A stretch of DNA of 27,420 bases from JADJNW01 sp046314415 (GCA_046314415.1 JBKBWT010000020.1:1-27420), one strand, 5' to 3'; shown: positions 1 to 7,501, counted from the first letter of the stretch. Program-made: numbers and translations. Notes: generated from the letters alone by a model not told the origin.

Positions 1-39
1 CAGCGATTAGGCGCGGGCGGCAACCTCCGCTTAGCACCT

Positions 40-186
40 GGCAGAATCATTCTATGGGCTCGCAGAATCGTTCTATGGGCTCGCAGAATCATTCTATGGG
101 CTCACAGAATCGTTCTATGGGCTCACAGAATCGTTCTATGGGCTCACAGAATCGTTCTATGGGCTCGCAGAATCGCTCCATGCGTG
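40..186. repeat. 21-bp tandem repeat array, seven units
   Basis: Seven head-to-tail units of exactly 21 bp, each built on AGAATCGTTCTATGGGCT with only G/A or C/A changes at a few positions; the seventh unit (166-186) is degenerate. The unit has no stop codon in any + strand frame. One frame would read repeated Q-N-R/H-S-M-G-S and end at TAA 189-191; another stays open to about 342. It could therefore be the tail of a gene entering from the left edge, but similar 21-bp-stepped arrays at 8380-8463 and 24675-24950 lie in non-coding DNA, so an intergenic array is at least as likely. Confidence 0.9.
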
Positions 187-522
187 TATAAAATCATTTT
201 TACTTGGATCAGCCCTGCTGGCTGCCTGAATTACTTGATGTGTTCTAAGTATCTGTTAGAAGACAATACAATCGCAGTACGAATTGTATTGGAGTTGAAT
301 GGGTTGCTAATAGAAAGCGTAAAAACAATGGTACAAAAATAATAAATTTTAGAAATTTTACAAGTGAGCGCGGAATTTTATAGGTATAATATTTTAGCAA
401 GCTTAGTACAAAGGCAATAATATTATCAAATTAGCAAAGATTTTACAAAATTTTTTCCACGCATCGGATGTTTATTTAAAATGTTTTATATTTAGCTGAA
501 AAGTTTAAAAAACCCCTTCAAT
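187..522. other. AT-rich intergenic spacer
   Basis: No gene is supported here. The stretch is AT-rich, most strongly from 300 on. It holds one inverted repeat, CAATACAAT at 264-272 with ATTGTATTG at 283-291 (9-bp stem, 10-nt loop), which lacks a T tract and is not a convincing terminator. The promoter of the zinc-ribbon gene should lie in the last 100 bases, but no clear TTTG/TAnnTTTG pair is visible. Confidence 0.6.
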
Positions 523-744
523 ATGGCACAAGAAACCCGATCTTTACCATTCATCTGCTACAAATGCAATACCGAAAACAAATATGATGTCGTCGTGGAA
601 GAAGGCGACAAGGGTGGCAAAACCCTCCTCAAACGCTGCACCAATTGTGGTGCTGAAAATAAAATTAAATTAGAAGAAGGCTGGGTGGCAGCGCGTACAG
701 AAATTATTCACCGAGGCACCAAAAACAACGATGGAAACGGTTAA
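523..744 (+). CDS. Small zinc-ribbon protein
   Basis: A 73-residue soluble protein with two CxxC knuckles, CYKC at residues 12-15 and CTNC at 39-42, spaced like a zinc ribbon. Between them lies a charged stretch (VVVEEGDKGGKTLLKR) that would form the beta-hairpin, and a polar tail (GTKNNDGNG) follows. No signal peptide or membrane segment. ATG 523 is the first start after stops in all frames; there is no Shine-Dalgarno sequence. It is the first gene of a same-strand run that continues, after 160 bp containing a palindromic element, into the CHAT-STAND-TPR gene. The zinc fold is read from the sequence; its role (nucleic-acid or protein binding, perhaps a partner of the next gene) is unknown. 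Confidence 0.72.
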   Translation: MAQETRSLPFICYKCNTENKYDVVVEEGDKGGKTLLKRCTNCGAENKIKLEEGWVAARTEIIHRGTKNNDGNG

Positions 745-781
745 GCTCCTAAAGGAGCAGCCTGACTATTTTCCATTGATA

Positions 782-852
782 GCTACCGATATATAGTCCC
801 TACGGGACAAGCTACAGGAGGCATTGCCCGGTACGGGCTGTATATCGGTAGC
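782..852. repeat. Palindromic element with three-way-junction fold
   Basis: Perfect 12-bp arms GCTACCGATATA (782-793) and TATATCGGTAGC (841-852) enclose two short hairpins: GTCCC-TAC-GGGAC (796-808) and GCCCG-GTA-CGGGC (826-838). The whole can fold as a three-way junction, like a pair of REP sequences inside an outer stem. It lies between the zinc-ribbon and CHAT genes. An in-frame TTG at 824 falls inside it, which is one reason to start the CHAT gene further down at 905. Confidence 0.8.
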
Positions 853-904
853 AAACGTATATAAAATACCACCTGCCCCAGCGGGGCTAAACACAAAAAC
901 CAAC

Positions 905-3900
905 ATGATCCTCCAACTAAACCTTACACCGGAGCAGGCGCAATCCCTCCAAACCATCGCCGGGCAATTCAACCGCGAGTTGGAAAGTATGCATTTTCCT
1001 ACCGCCGACACCTTGCACCGATTGCAAACGCAATTACAAGAGGCACTACTTGCCCAGGATGGCTTTGCCGAATTTTGGGAAGCAGCCAAAGTGGACCATA
1101 ATCTCAACAGCCTATGCCTGGTGCACGAGCGCACCGCCATCCGCAACCTGCCCTGGCAACTCGCCACCGAAGCAAATGCGCAGTTGGCGCTCTCCAAATC
1201 CCTTTCCGCTATGCTTGCCAGTCACCAGCCCTCCATTGGCTACCCGCTCAAGGTGCTGGTGATGGTGGCTGCGCCCGAAGGCGTAACCCGCCTCGATTAT
1301 GAACGGGAAGAACTGCTCCTGCTCAGCGCGTTCTCGCCGCTGATGAGCAAGGGCTTGGTGGAAGTACATTTTACCGACGATGGCTCGCTGGAAAACCTGG
1401 AAGAAAAACTCCTGGAAAACAAATACCATATCCTGCACTACTCCGGGCACGGCAGCTACAAGGATGGCGAGGGCAGCCTGGCGCTGGAAGACCCCGTCAC
1501 CGGACATTTGAAAGAAGCCGATGCGGCTGCGATCAATGCGGTTTTGAAAAAAGCGCACCAAAAAGGACACCGCCCCGACCTGCTGGTGCTTTCCGCCTGC
1601 CAGACGGCAGAGGGCATGGAGACTGCCAATATGGGCGGCGTGGCGAATACCTTGCTCCAGGGGGGCGTCCCTGCGGTGGTGGCAATGTCCGCCAGTATTT
1701 TGGATAATTGCGCCACGCATTTTGCGGCGGCTTTCTACGAGCAGTTATCGCAGGGCTTTCCCCTGGCGGCTGCCTTCCGCACGGCGATAGCGGCGCTCCA
1801 GGATTTTGAAATAAAAGTATTCAACCCTGCCCAACATGGGCTTGCCCCGGGGCAGTGGCTCATCCCGCAATTGCTGCTATGCCAGGAAGTCGGCACCTTG
1901 CTTGATGAAAAGTCCCCGCGTACCGAATTGAATTTTAGCAAAGAAATGGCGTATGTGAAAGGCGAGCAGGGCTTGCTCGAACTGCGGGTGCGCCCCAAAG
2001 GCTACGTCTTCGTGGGGCGGCGCAAGGAGAAACGCTCGGTCTTCCACTTGCTAAAGGAGGGCAAAGCCGTGCTGCTGCGCGGACAGGGCGGCGTGGGCAA
2101 AACCGCTTTAGCCGAACACCTCGCCATCCGACTGCTGGCAAGCAATCCCCGCACCAAAGTGTTTACCCACAGCGAAAAGACCCCCGCTGCCGATAGCCTG
2201 CTCAAACAACTCCAGGAATACCTGACCAAAGATCATCGACAATTTTCCGTCGTTACAGGATTACAAGAACGAGACACTTTAGAGAAAAAATTTCTGTACT
2301 TGTTGGAATGTATTAGTGCGCATTGCGACCCGCTCTTTATTTTTGACAATATAGAAAGTTTTCAAACCTACGATGCGGAGCAAGCCGCCTGGCTATGGAA
2401 TGCCAATCAACACGAAGACGTACTCACCGTGCTGCAAATCCTGCACCAATACACGCCTTTCCCCGTGATTGTGACCGGGCGCTACCCGCTGGCGGAGTTT
2501 GCCGACTGGACGCTGTGCAATCTCAATACCGTGCCCTTCGGCGATTTTTTCAAAAAATGCTGGCAATTGCCCTTTAGCGCCCTGGCGGATGCACTGGAAA
2601 AAGAGAAGCTGCCTGCGGGTACGCTGAAAAAAACCGGCGAGGGCAAGACCAGTTTTGAGGAGGTGGTAAAATTGCTGCACCAGACCCTGGGCGGCAACTA
2701 CCGCGCGCTGGAATTCTTTGACGAGCTGTACGCCAGGGAGAAGGACAAGATTGTAGCGCTGCTAGACAAGCTGGGCGAGCTAAAAGACGACCCCAAGCTA
2801 AAGGACGAAGTGCTGCACCGCATGAGCGAGAACCTCATCTTCGAGCAGCTACTGAGCTACCTGAATGCCGAAGACCAGGATACCCTCTCTCTGCTGGCGC
2901 GCTTCCGCATACCCGTGCTGCCCATGGCGATAGGGATGCAACGCGCCGCAGCCGACCGAAGCAAGGCACTGGCGCAACTGACCAACCTCACCCTGGTAGA
3001 ACTGCAAACCGGCATAGACGGGCGCAACCGCTACTACGTGACCCCGCTGGTGGGCGAGCTATTAAAAAGAAATGACTTTATAGAAGTGCCTTTTTCTGCC
3101 ACAACAGCTGGAGCTTACCACGAGTATGTTTATGACGAAGATTTGTATTTAAACTGGCTCAGTGAACTCAGCGAAGCCTTCGAGTGGTACTGCGAAGCCC
3201 GGGATGTGGCGGGCGTGAACCGCACGGGCGAGCGATTGAATCGTTTTTATTATGACATCCAGCAATTTCGGGTATCGCTGGTGTATGGCTTGCGGACAGA
3301 GGAGGTTGCGCAGGAGCAGACGGATGGTACTATTTGGAACAATTTAGGACTGACTTTAAAATTATATGGTCAGTTAGAACCCGCTTTGCATTATTATGAA
3401 AAATCATTAGCCTACAATAAAAAAAGAGGCAACCGCCACGGCGAGGGGGCGATCCTGAATAATATCAGCCAAATTTATGCTGCCAAAGGAGACTATGACG
3501 CAGCCTTAAACTATTTAAAAAAAACCTTAGAAATAGATAGGGAATTTAAAGACCGCCAAGGTGAGGGGATCACTCTGAATAATATCAGCCAAATTTATAA
3601 GGTAAGAGGCGACTACGACACGGCTTTGCACTACCTGCAACAATCCCTAAAAATAAGGCAGGACATTGGCGACCGTCCCGGCGAGGGTACCACGCTGAAC
3701 AATATCAGCCAAATTTATGCTGCCAAAGGCGATTCCGACAGCGCCTTGCGCTACCTGGAACAATCCTTGAAAATTACGCAGGACATTGGAGACCGCAAGG
3801 GCGAGGGGACTACCCTGAACAATATCAGCCAAATCTATGCTGCCAAAGGCGATTCCGACAGCGCCTTGCACTACCTGCAACAATCCCTGAAAATTCAGCA

Positions 3901-4252
3901 GGACATTGGCGACCGCCAGGGCGAGGGTACCACCCTGAACAATATTGCAGGAATTCATAAGGATAGAGGTAATTATGAAACTGCTTTAAGTTATTATCAA
4001 CAATCCTTGGATATTCGACAAAATATTGGAGATATAAATGGCGTAGCCATAACGCTATGGAATATTGGGGATGTTTATATGAAGCAGGGCGATTTTGAAG
4101 CGGCGGTAGCGCCTATCTGGCAGGCGTATCAGATTTTTGAGCGCATCGGCTCGCCGAATAAGGATGTTTCTTGGCGTTATTTAGAAGCGATAGCTGGAAA
4201 AATTGGAGTCGAAAAAGTACAGCAAATCATTCAGCAAATGAATCAAGGGTAA
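905..4252 (+). CDS. CHAT protease-STAND ATPase-TPR protein
   Basis: A 1115-residue multidomain protein. Residues about 110-330 are a CHAT (caspase-like) protease with the expected dyad: His182 in YSGHG and Cys232 in LSACQTA. Residues about 365-700 are a STAND/NB-ARC-type ATPase: Walker A GQGGVGKT (394-400), Walker B PLFIFDN with Asp481, a sensor-like VTGR (523-526) and a GGNYRALEF motif near 597 replacing GxP. From about 812 to 1070 come seven or so TPR repeats with an exact 40-residue period. By family logic the TPRs sense a trigger, the ATPase oligomerises and the protease acts as effector, as in bacterial conflict and cell-death proteins. ATG 905 is chosen because the upstream TTG lies in a palindromic element. 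The zinc-ribbon gene precedes it and a three-segment membrane protein follows. Domain calls are firm; a defence role is inferred. Confidence 0.93.
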   Translation: MILQLNLTPEQAQSLQTIAGQFNRELESMHFPTADTLHRLQTQLQEALLAQDGFAEFWEAAKVDHNLNSLCLVHERTAIRNLPWQLATEANAQLALSKSLSAMLASHQPSIGYPLKVLVMVAAPEGVTRLDYEREELLLLSAFSPLMSKGLVEVHFTDDGSLENLEEKLLENKYHILHYSGHGSYKDGEGSLALEDPVTGHLKEADAAAINAVLKKAHQKGHRPDLLVLSACQTAEGMETANMGGVANTLLQGGVPAVVAMSASILDNCATHFAAAFYEQLSQGFPLAAAFRTAIAALQDFEIKVFNPAQHGLAPGQWLIPQLLLCQEVGTLLDEKSPRTELNFSKEMAYVKGEQGLLELRVRPKGYVFVGRRKEKRSVFHLLKEGKAVLLRGQGGVGKTALAEHLAIRLLASNPRTKVFTHSEKTPAADSLLKQLQEYLTKDHRQFSVVTGLQERDTLEKKFLYLLECISAHCDPLFIFDNIESFQTYDAEQAAWLWNANQHEDVLTVLQILHQYTPFPVIVTGRYPLAEFADWTLCNLNTVPFGDFFKKCWQLPFSALADALEKEKLPAGTLKKTGEGKTSFEEVVKLLHQTLGGNYRALEFFDELYAREKDKIVALLDKLGELKDDPKLKDEVLHRMSENLIFEQLLSYLNAEDQDTLSLLARFRIPVLPMAIGMQRAAADRSKALAQLTNLTLVELQTGIDGRNRYYVTPLVGELLKRNDFIEVPFSATTAGAYHEYVYDEDLYLNWLSELSEAFEWYCEARDVAGVNRTGERLNRFYYDIQQFRVSLVYGLRTEEVAQEQTDGTIWNNLGLTLKLYGQLEPALHYYEKSLAYNKKRGNRHGEGAILNNISQIYAAKGDYDAALNYLKKTLEIDREFKDRQGEGITLNNISQIYKVRGDYDTALHYLQQSLKIRQDIGDRPGEGTTLNNISQIYAAKGDSDSALRYLEQSLKITQDIGDRKGEGTTLNNISQIYAAKGDSDSALHYLQQSLKIQQDIGDRQGEGTTLNNIAGIHKDRGNYETALSYYQQSLDIRQNIGDINGVAITLWNIGDVYMKQGDFEAAVAPIWQAYQIFERIGSPNKDVSWRYLEAIAGKIGVEKVQQIIQQMNQG
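3436..3955 (+). repeat. 120-bp coding repeats encoding TPRs
   Basis: Inside the CHAT-STAND gene the TPR-coding DNA repeats at exactly 120 bp. The segment reading AACAATATCAGCCAAAT (with AAT/AAC variants) recurs near 3459, 3579, 3699 and 3819, and a diverged copy lies near 3939. The units at about 3676-3795 and 3796-3915 are almost identical over their full length, third codon positions included. This indicates recent duplication or gene conversion, not old divergence. Confidence 0.9.
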
Positions 4253-4264
4253 GTAGTAAGGGTA

Positions 4265-4297
4265 AGTTTTCCGAAATTTTAAAAATTTCGGAAAACT
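4265..4297. repeat. Perfect palindrome after the CHAT gene
   Basis: AGTTTTCCGAAATTTT (4265-4280) is followed after one base by its exact complement (4282-4297): 16-bp arms. A partial second copy of the right arm, AATTTCGAAAAACT, starts at 4301. There is no T run after the stem on either strand, so it reads as a repeat palindrome more than as a terminator. It lies in the 78-bp gap before the membrane-protein gene. Confidence 0.75.
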
Positions 4298-4330
4298 GGC
4301 AATTTCGAAAAACTAGTTAAAATAAAAACT

Positions 4331-4747
4331 ATGTCTGACACACCACCCATCCTGAAAGGCAGCGCCCCCGACCCCAGCGATACCTCCTGGGTCGAGCACG
4401 CGCGCAGCGAGCAGCAGCAGCAAGCCCTGCGCCTGGAGGAGACCGCCAAGTACCTGGCGGGCATCATCGCCATCTCGCTCACCATTTTTATCGACAAGCG
4501 CCCCGCCAACCTCGCCGCGTGGACGGGCGACGTGCTCACGGGCGCGGCGCTGGTGTGGATGGGCGCGGCGTTCCTATCTTTTCTGGTGCTGTTCCCCTGG
4601 CGCTACCGCTACGCCCCCGACTCGCCCGATGACATCCGGCGGGCGTTCCGGCGCGTGGTGCAGGTGAAGTGGGCATTGCTGGTGGCAGCTACGGTCTGCT
4701 TTTTGGTGGCGCTGGGCATGGGGGTGTGGGCGTTTTTGAAGGGGTGA
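4331..4747 (+). CDS. Small three-segment membrane protein
   Basis: A 138-residue protein with a polar N-terminus (residues 1-40, with EQQQQ near 28) and three hydrophobic segments at about 41-55, 66-89 and 113-136. An arginine-rich loop (RYRYAPDSPDDIRRAFRR) sits between segments 2 and 3. No signal peptide is evident, so residues 1-40 probably stay cytoplasmic. GC content is clearly higher than in the flanking spacers. It lies 78 bp behind the CHAT-STAND-TPR gene on the same strand and may be expressed with it. I do not recognise the family. As an inference it could be the membrane partner or a substrate of the CHAT protease, but nothing in the sequence proves this. Confidence 0.78.
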   Translation: MSDTPPILKGSAPDPSDTSWVEHARSEQQQQALRLEETAKYLAGIIAISLTIFIDKRPANLAAWTGDVLTGAALVWMGAAFLSFLVLFPWRYRYAPDSPDDIRRAFRRVVQVKWALLVAATVCFLVALGMGVWAFLKG

Positions 4748-4751
4748 TGGT

Positions 4752-4852
4752 CTGAACGGTGATTTTTTTGATTTATGTGATGGGTGTGACTGATGCGTGG
4801 ACGAGAGGTGGGCATCATAAAAATCATATACATCAGGAATATCACCGTTCAG
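4752..4852. repeat. Miniature inverted-repeat element, about 100 bp
   Basis: CTGAACGGTGAT (4752-4763) and ATCACCGTTCAG (4841-4852) are perfect 12-bp terminal inverted repeats. The interior is GAT/ATG/CAT-rich and pairs imperfectly with itself (for example GATGCGTGG with the GGGCATC side). The element begins four bases after the stop codon of the membrane-protein gene and may also end its transcript. No coding capacity is supported. Confidence 0.7.
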
Positions 4853-4857
4853 TTTTT

Positions 4858-4895
4858 TAAGACCAGACAGGTTTTCGAAAACCTGTCTGGTCTTA
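4858..4895. repeat. Left REP-like palindrome of the transposase
   Basis: A perfect 38-bp palindrome (19 + 19) centred on the TTTTCGAAAA core, with arms containing AAGACCAGACAGG. It matches the palindrome at 5558-5617 on the other side of the transposase gene except for one compensated base pair (A/T in GACCAGACAGG against T/A in GACCTGACAGG) and one base in the loop. Palindromes on both sides are typical of REP-associated tyrosine transposases. Confidence 0.85.
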
Positions 4896-4959
4896 CCCGC
4901 GCTCGTCTTGTCTTGTGACTTTTTGTTCCTCGCTGCGTCCTAAGCAGAAAATTTGTACA

Positions 4960-5571
4960 ATGCATGCTCCATTAGAACCCGGTGGGTATTATCATATTTA
5001 CAATCGCGGTATCAACCGCCAACCTATCTTTTTCGAGCCTGATAATTATCGCTATTTTTTAGACAAATATCGGCAGCACGTGACGCCTGTGGCAGATACC
5101 TTTGCGTATTGTTTGCTCTCCAATCATTTTCATTTCTTGGTACAAATCAAACCGACTGCCGTCCTTGAACCGCTCCTTCAGCAAAAAGATGCCAAAAAAG
5201 AGAAGCCGCTTCGCTCGATCCATGATTTTGTCTCCGACCAATTTTCTAATTTTTTCAATGCTTACACCAAAGCGGTCAATAAGCGTTATGGTCGTGATAG
5301 TGCGCTATTCCGTCGCCCTTTCCGGCGTATTTTAATAACCGAGGAGCGGCATTTAGTGGAAGTGGTGCGTTACATTCATCGAAATCCTGAAAAACATGGC
5401 ATCATTCCTCATTTTGAAGAGTGGGAACACCATTCCTACGCTCCTTTTTTAAATGATTCCGATACGTGGTTAGCAAAGGATAGCCTGTTGGAATGGTTTT
5501 GCACACTCGACAACTTTATAGATTTTCATCAGACGCCCAGCGAGGAGGATTTATTGGATTTTAAGACCTAA
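4960..5571 (+). CDS. REP-associated tyrosine transposase (Y1, IS200-like)
   Basis: A 203-residue single-strand transposase of the Y1_Tnp/HUH class. It has the N-terminal YHIYNRGIN motif (about residues 11-19) usual for REP-associated transposases, the HUH motif in NHFHFLVQ (about 54-61) that binds the metal, and a C-terminal VRYIHRNPEKHG segment with the likely catalytic Tyr. Length is normal and there is no frameshift, so it may be active. ATG 4960 is preferred; an in-frame GTG at 4915 would add 15 unconserved-looking residues. Long near-identical palindromes flank it at 4858-4895 and 5558-5617, and the second stem runs through the last codons and the stop. Enzymes of this family cut and move such palindromes and are usually domesticated single-copy genes. 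Confidence 0.92.
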   Translation: MHAPLEPGGYYHIYNRGINRQPIFFEPDNYRYFLDKYRQHVTPVADTFAYCLLSNHFHFLVQIKPTAVLEPLLQQKDAKKEKPLRSIHDFVSDQFSNFFNAYTKAVNKRYGRDSALFRRPFRRILITEERHLVEVVRYIHRNPEKHGIIPHFEEWEHHSYAPFLNDSDTWLAKDSLLEWFCTLDNFIDFHQTPSEEDLLDFKT

Positions 5572-5617
5572 GACCTGACAGGTTTCCGAAAACCTGTCAG
5601 GTCTTAGGTCTTAAAAT
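5558..5617. repeat. Right REP-like palindrome, overlaps transposase stop
   Basis: Arms 5558-5585 and 5590-5617 pair perfectly over 28 bp around the four-base loop CCGA. The inner part is the same palindrome as at 4858-4895 with one compensatory change; the outer part adds a duplicated AGACCTA step. The last three sense codons, part of the preceding Asp codon and the TAA of the transposase lie within the left arm. Confidence 0.88.
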
Positions 5618-5698
5618 TCCATCCATTCGTACAAAAAAATCCCCTACCATTACTTACCTTTCTACTTTCGTTGCATTCATTCACTAAACTTCGCTATT

Positions 5699-7501
5699 AT
5701 GAATCGCCTATTACTCTTGGTATTTGTTTTTCTGGGAATTGCTACGATTGTACCTGCTCAAAAACCGACCGATAAACGCCTCGCGGGGCTGGATACTTTT
5801 GTCAACAAAGTGCTGCAAGACTGGCATGCGCCGGGCGTGGGCATTGCGGTGGTGGAGAAGAATAAAGTGGTGTACGCCGGGGGCTTTGGCTTCGCGGATT
5901 ATGAAAACAAGCGCCCCGTGACGGGCAATACGCTTTTTGCAATCGGCTCGTGTACCAAAGCGTTTACCAGTGCGCTGCTGGGCAAGCTGCAAGCCGACGG
6001 CAAGCTCGATTTTGACGAAAAGGTGACGACTTATGTGCCGGAAGTGGCATTTTACAACGATTATTTAACGGATAACGTGACGGTGCGTGACTTGACCTGC
6101 CACCGCACGGGCATTCCCCGCCACGATTTTTCCTGGTATCTGAATGGTACCTCGCGCGATAGCCTGGTGCAGCGCATCCGCTACATGGAGAATTTTGCCA
6201 GCCTGCGGGAGAAGTGGTATTACAATAACTTTATGTTTTTGCTGCAAGGCGTCATCAGTGAAAAATTGTACGGCAAAAGCTGGGAAGACAATATTAGCGA
6301 GCAATTCTTTCAGCCCCTGGGCATGACGAATTCCAATTTTGCGCTGTGGGCGAAGGACTATCCCGACGAAGCCAAGGGTTATTACACCGATGATAAGAAT
6401 GCCATCAAGCCGCAGGATTATTATAAAATTGCAGGCATGGGTCCGGCAGGTTCCATCTTTTCCAATCCGGTGGAAATGGCGAACTGGGTGATGGCGTGGA
6501 TCAACGGCGGCAAGTTCAATGGCAAACAGGTGATTCCGGAAGCGTATGTAAAAGAAGCGATGTCCTCGCAAATGGTGATCAATGCAGGGCTGCCTACGCC
6601 GGAAAGCCCCGATGTGTATCTGGCAAATTACGGCATGGGCTGGTTTTTGGCTTCGTACCGCGGGCATTACCGGGTGGAGCACGGTGGCAATATTGATGGA
6701 TTCAGCGCCAGCACTGCATTTTATCCCACCGATAGCATTGGTATTGTGGTATTGACCAATCAAAATGGCTCGGCAATTACCGGCATCATTCGAAATTTTA
6801 TTTCCGACCGCATGCTGAAATTACCCTACAAAAACTGGAATAAGCAGATCAAAGACGCCCGTGACAAAGCCCTGGCAGCCGCCAAGGAAGGCGAAAAGTC
6901 GAATTCGGATAGCCTCAATCGTAAACCCAATACGCGCCCCTCGCATGCGCTGGCAGATTACGCGGGCAATTATGAAAACGCCGGTTATGGTGCTATTCAA
7001 CTGTCGGTGCGCAAGGACTCTTTGTTTATCAAACTGGGCGAACAGGAAGCTTATCTGGAACATTATCATTATGATGTGTTTCGACCACAGGCACCGGGCA
7101 CGCCGTTTGAAGAGCTGCTGAATTCGCTGCGTTTGCAATTTACAATGGATTTGAAAGGCGAGGTGACGGGGTTTGATTTCATTGGCATTGAACCGGCTCT
7201 AGAAAAAATAACATTTGAGAAAAAAGCCCTGCCGGTGGCAATGGCAAAAAGTGAACTGGAAAAATATACGGGCGAATACGAACTCGCGGGCATGGTGGCA
7301 AAAGTAAATCTGCGCGGGGAAACCCTGTGGGTAGTGGTGCCGGGGCAACCTGATTACGAGACCGTACCGGTGGGCAATCACGAATTTAAACTCAAGGTGT
7401 TGGACGGCTACAGTGTGCGCTTTGAAATCAATGGCGACAAGGCAACTGCAATGCTCTTCATTCAACCGAACGGTACTTTCAAGGCGACGCGGAAAGGATA
7501 G
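5699..7501 (+). CDS. Secreted serine hydrolase (class C beta-lactamase fold) with DUF3471-like tail
   Basis: A 600-residue exported protein. Residues 1-20 are a signal peptide ending PAQ. Residues about 30-375 are the beta-lactamase/transpeptidase-like domain with all three motifs: S84-C-T-K87 (nucleophile and base), Y175-N-N177, and H328-G-G330. Residues about 410-500 resemble DUF3471, and a second beta-rich module follows to the end. Such proteins are mostly periplasmic or surface esterases and peptidases; substrate cannot be told, and resistance to beta-lactams is not implied. The gene follows the transposase palindrome by 81 bp and is alone on its transcript. A -7-like TACTTTCG lies at 5663-5670. 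Confidence 0.92.
   Translation: MNRLLLLVFVFLGIATIVPAQKPTDKRLAGLDTFVNKVLQDWHAPGVGIAVVEKNKVVYAGGFGFADYENKRPVTGNTLFAIGSCTKAFTSALLGKLQADGKLDFDEKVTTYVPEVAFYNDYLTDNVTVRDLTCHRTGIPRHDFSWYLNGTSRDSLVQRIRYMENFASLREKWYYNNFMFLLQGVISEKLYGKSWEDNISEQFFQPLGMTNSNFALWAKDYPDEAKGYYTDDKNAIKPQDYYKIAGMGPAGSIFSNPVEMANWVMAWINGGKFNGKQVIPEAYVKEAMSSQMVINAGLPTPESPDVYLANYGMGWFLASYRGHYRVEHGGNIDGFSASTAFYPTDSIGIVVLTNQNGSAITGIIRNFISDRMLKLPYKNWNKQIKDARDKALAAAKEGEKSNSDSLNRKPNTRPSHALADYAGNYENAGYGAIQLSVRKDSLFIKLGEQEAYLEHYHYDVFRPQAPGTPFEELLNSLRLQFTMDLKGEVTGFDFIGIEPALEKITFEKKALPVAMAKSELEKYTGEYELAGMVAKVNLRGETLWVVVPGQPDYETVPVGNHEFKLKVLDGYSVRFEINGDKATAMLFIQPNGTFKATRKG

Noticed and set aside
40..186. CRISPR array
   Set aside because: Units are directly adjacent at 21 bp with no unique spacers between them, and no cas genes are present.
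824..904. 27-codon N-terminal extension of the CHAT protein from TTG 824
   Set aside because: The start is TTG and lies inside a palindromic element; the extension is not protein-like. ATG 905 opens directly into a plausible N-terminus.
766..1720. Long open frames on the minus strand opposite the CHAT domain
   Set aside because: They lie opposite a well-defined protein-coding frame with intact protease motifs. Their translations have no recognisable domain and the frames follow the codon bias of the + strand gene.
3647..3958. 103-codon minus-strand frame with internal repeats
   Set aside because: It is the mirror of the 120-bp TPR repeats on the + strand and repeats only because they do.
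4609..4845. Minus-strand frame rich in Met, Ile and Phe
   Set aside because: It runs through the miniature inverted-repeat element and the end of the membrane-protein gene; its composition comes from the GAT/CAT-rich repeat.
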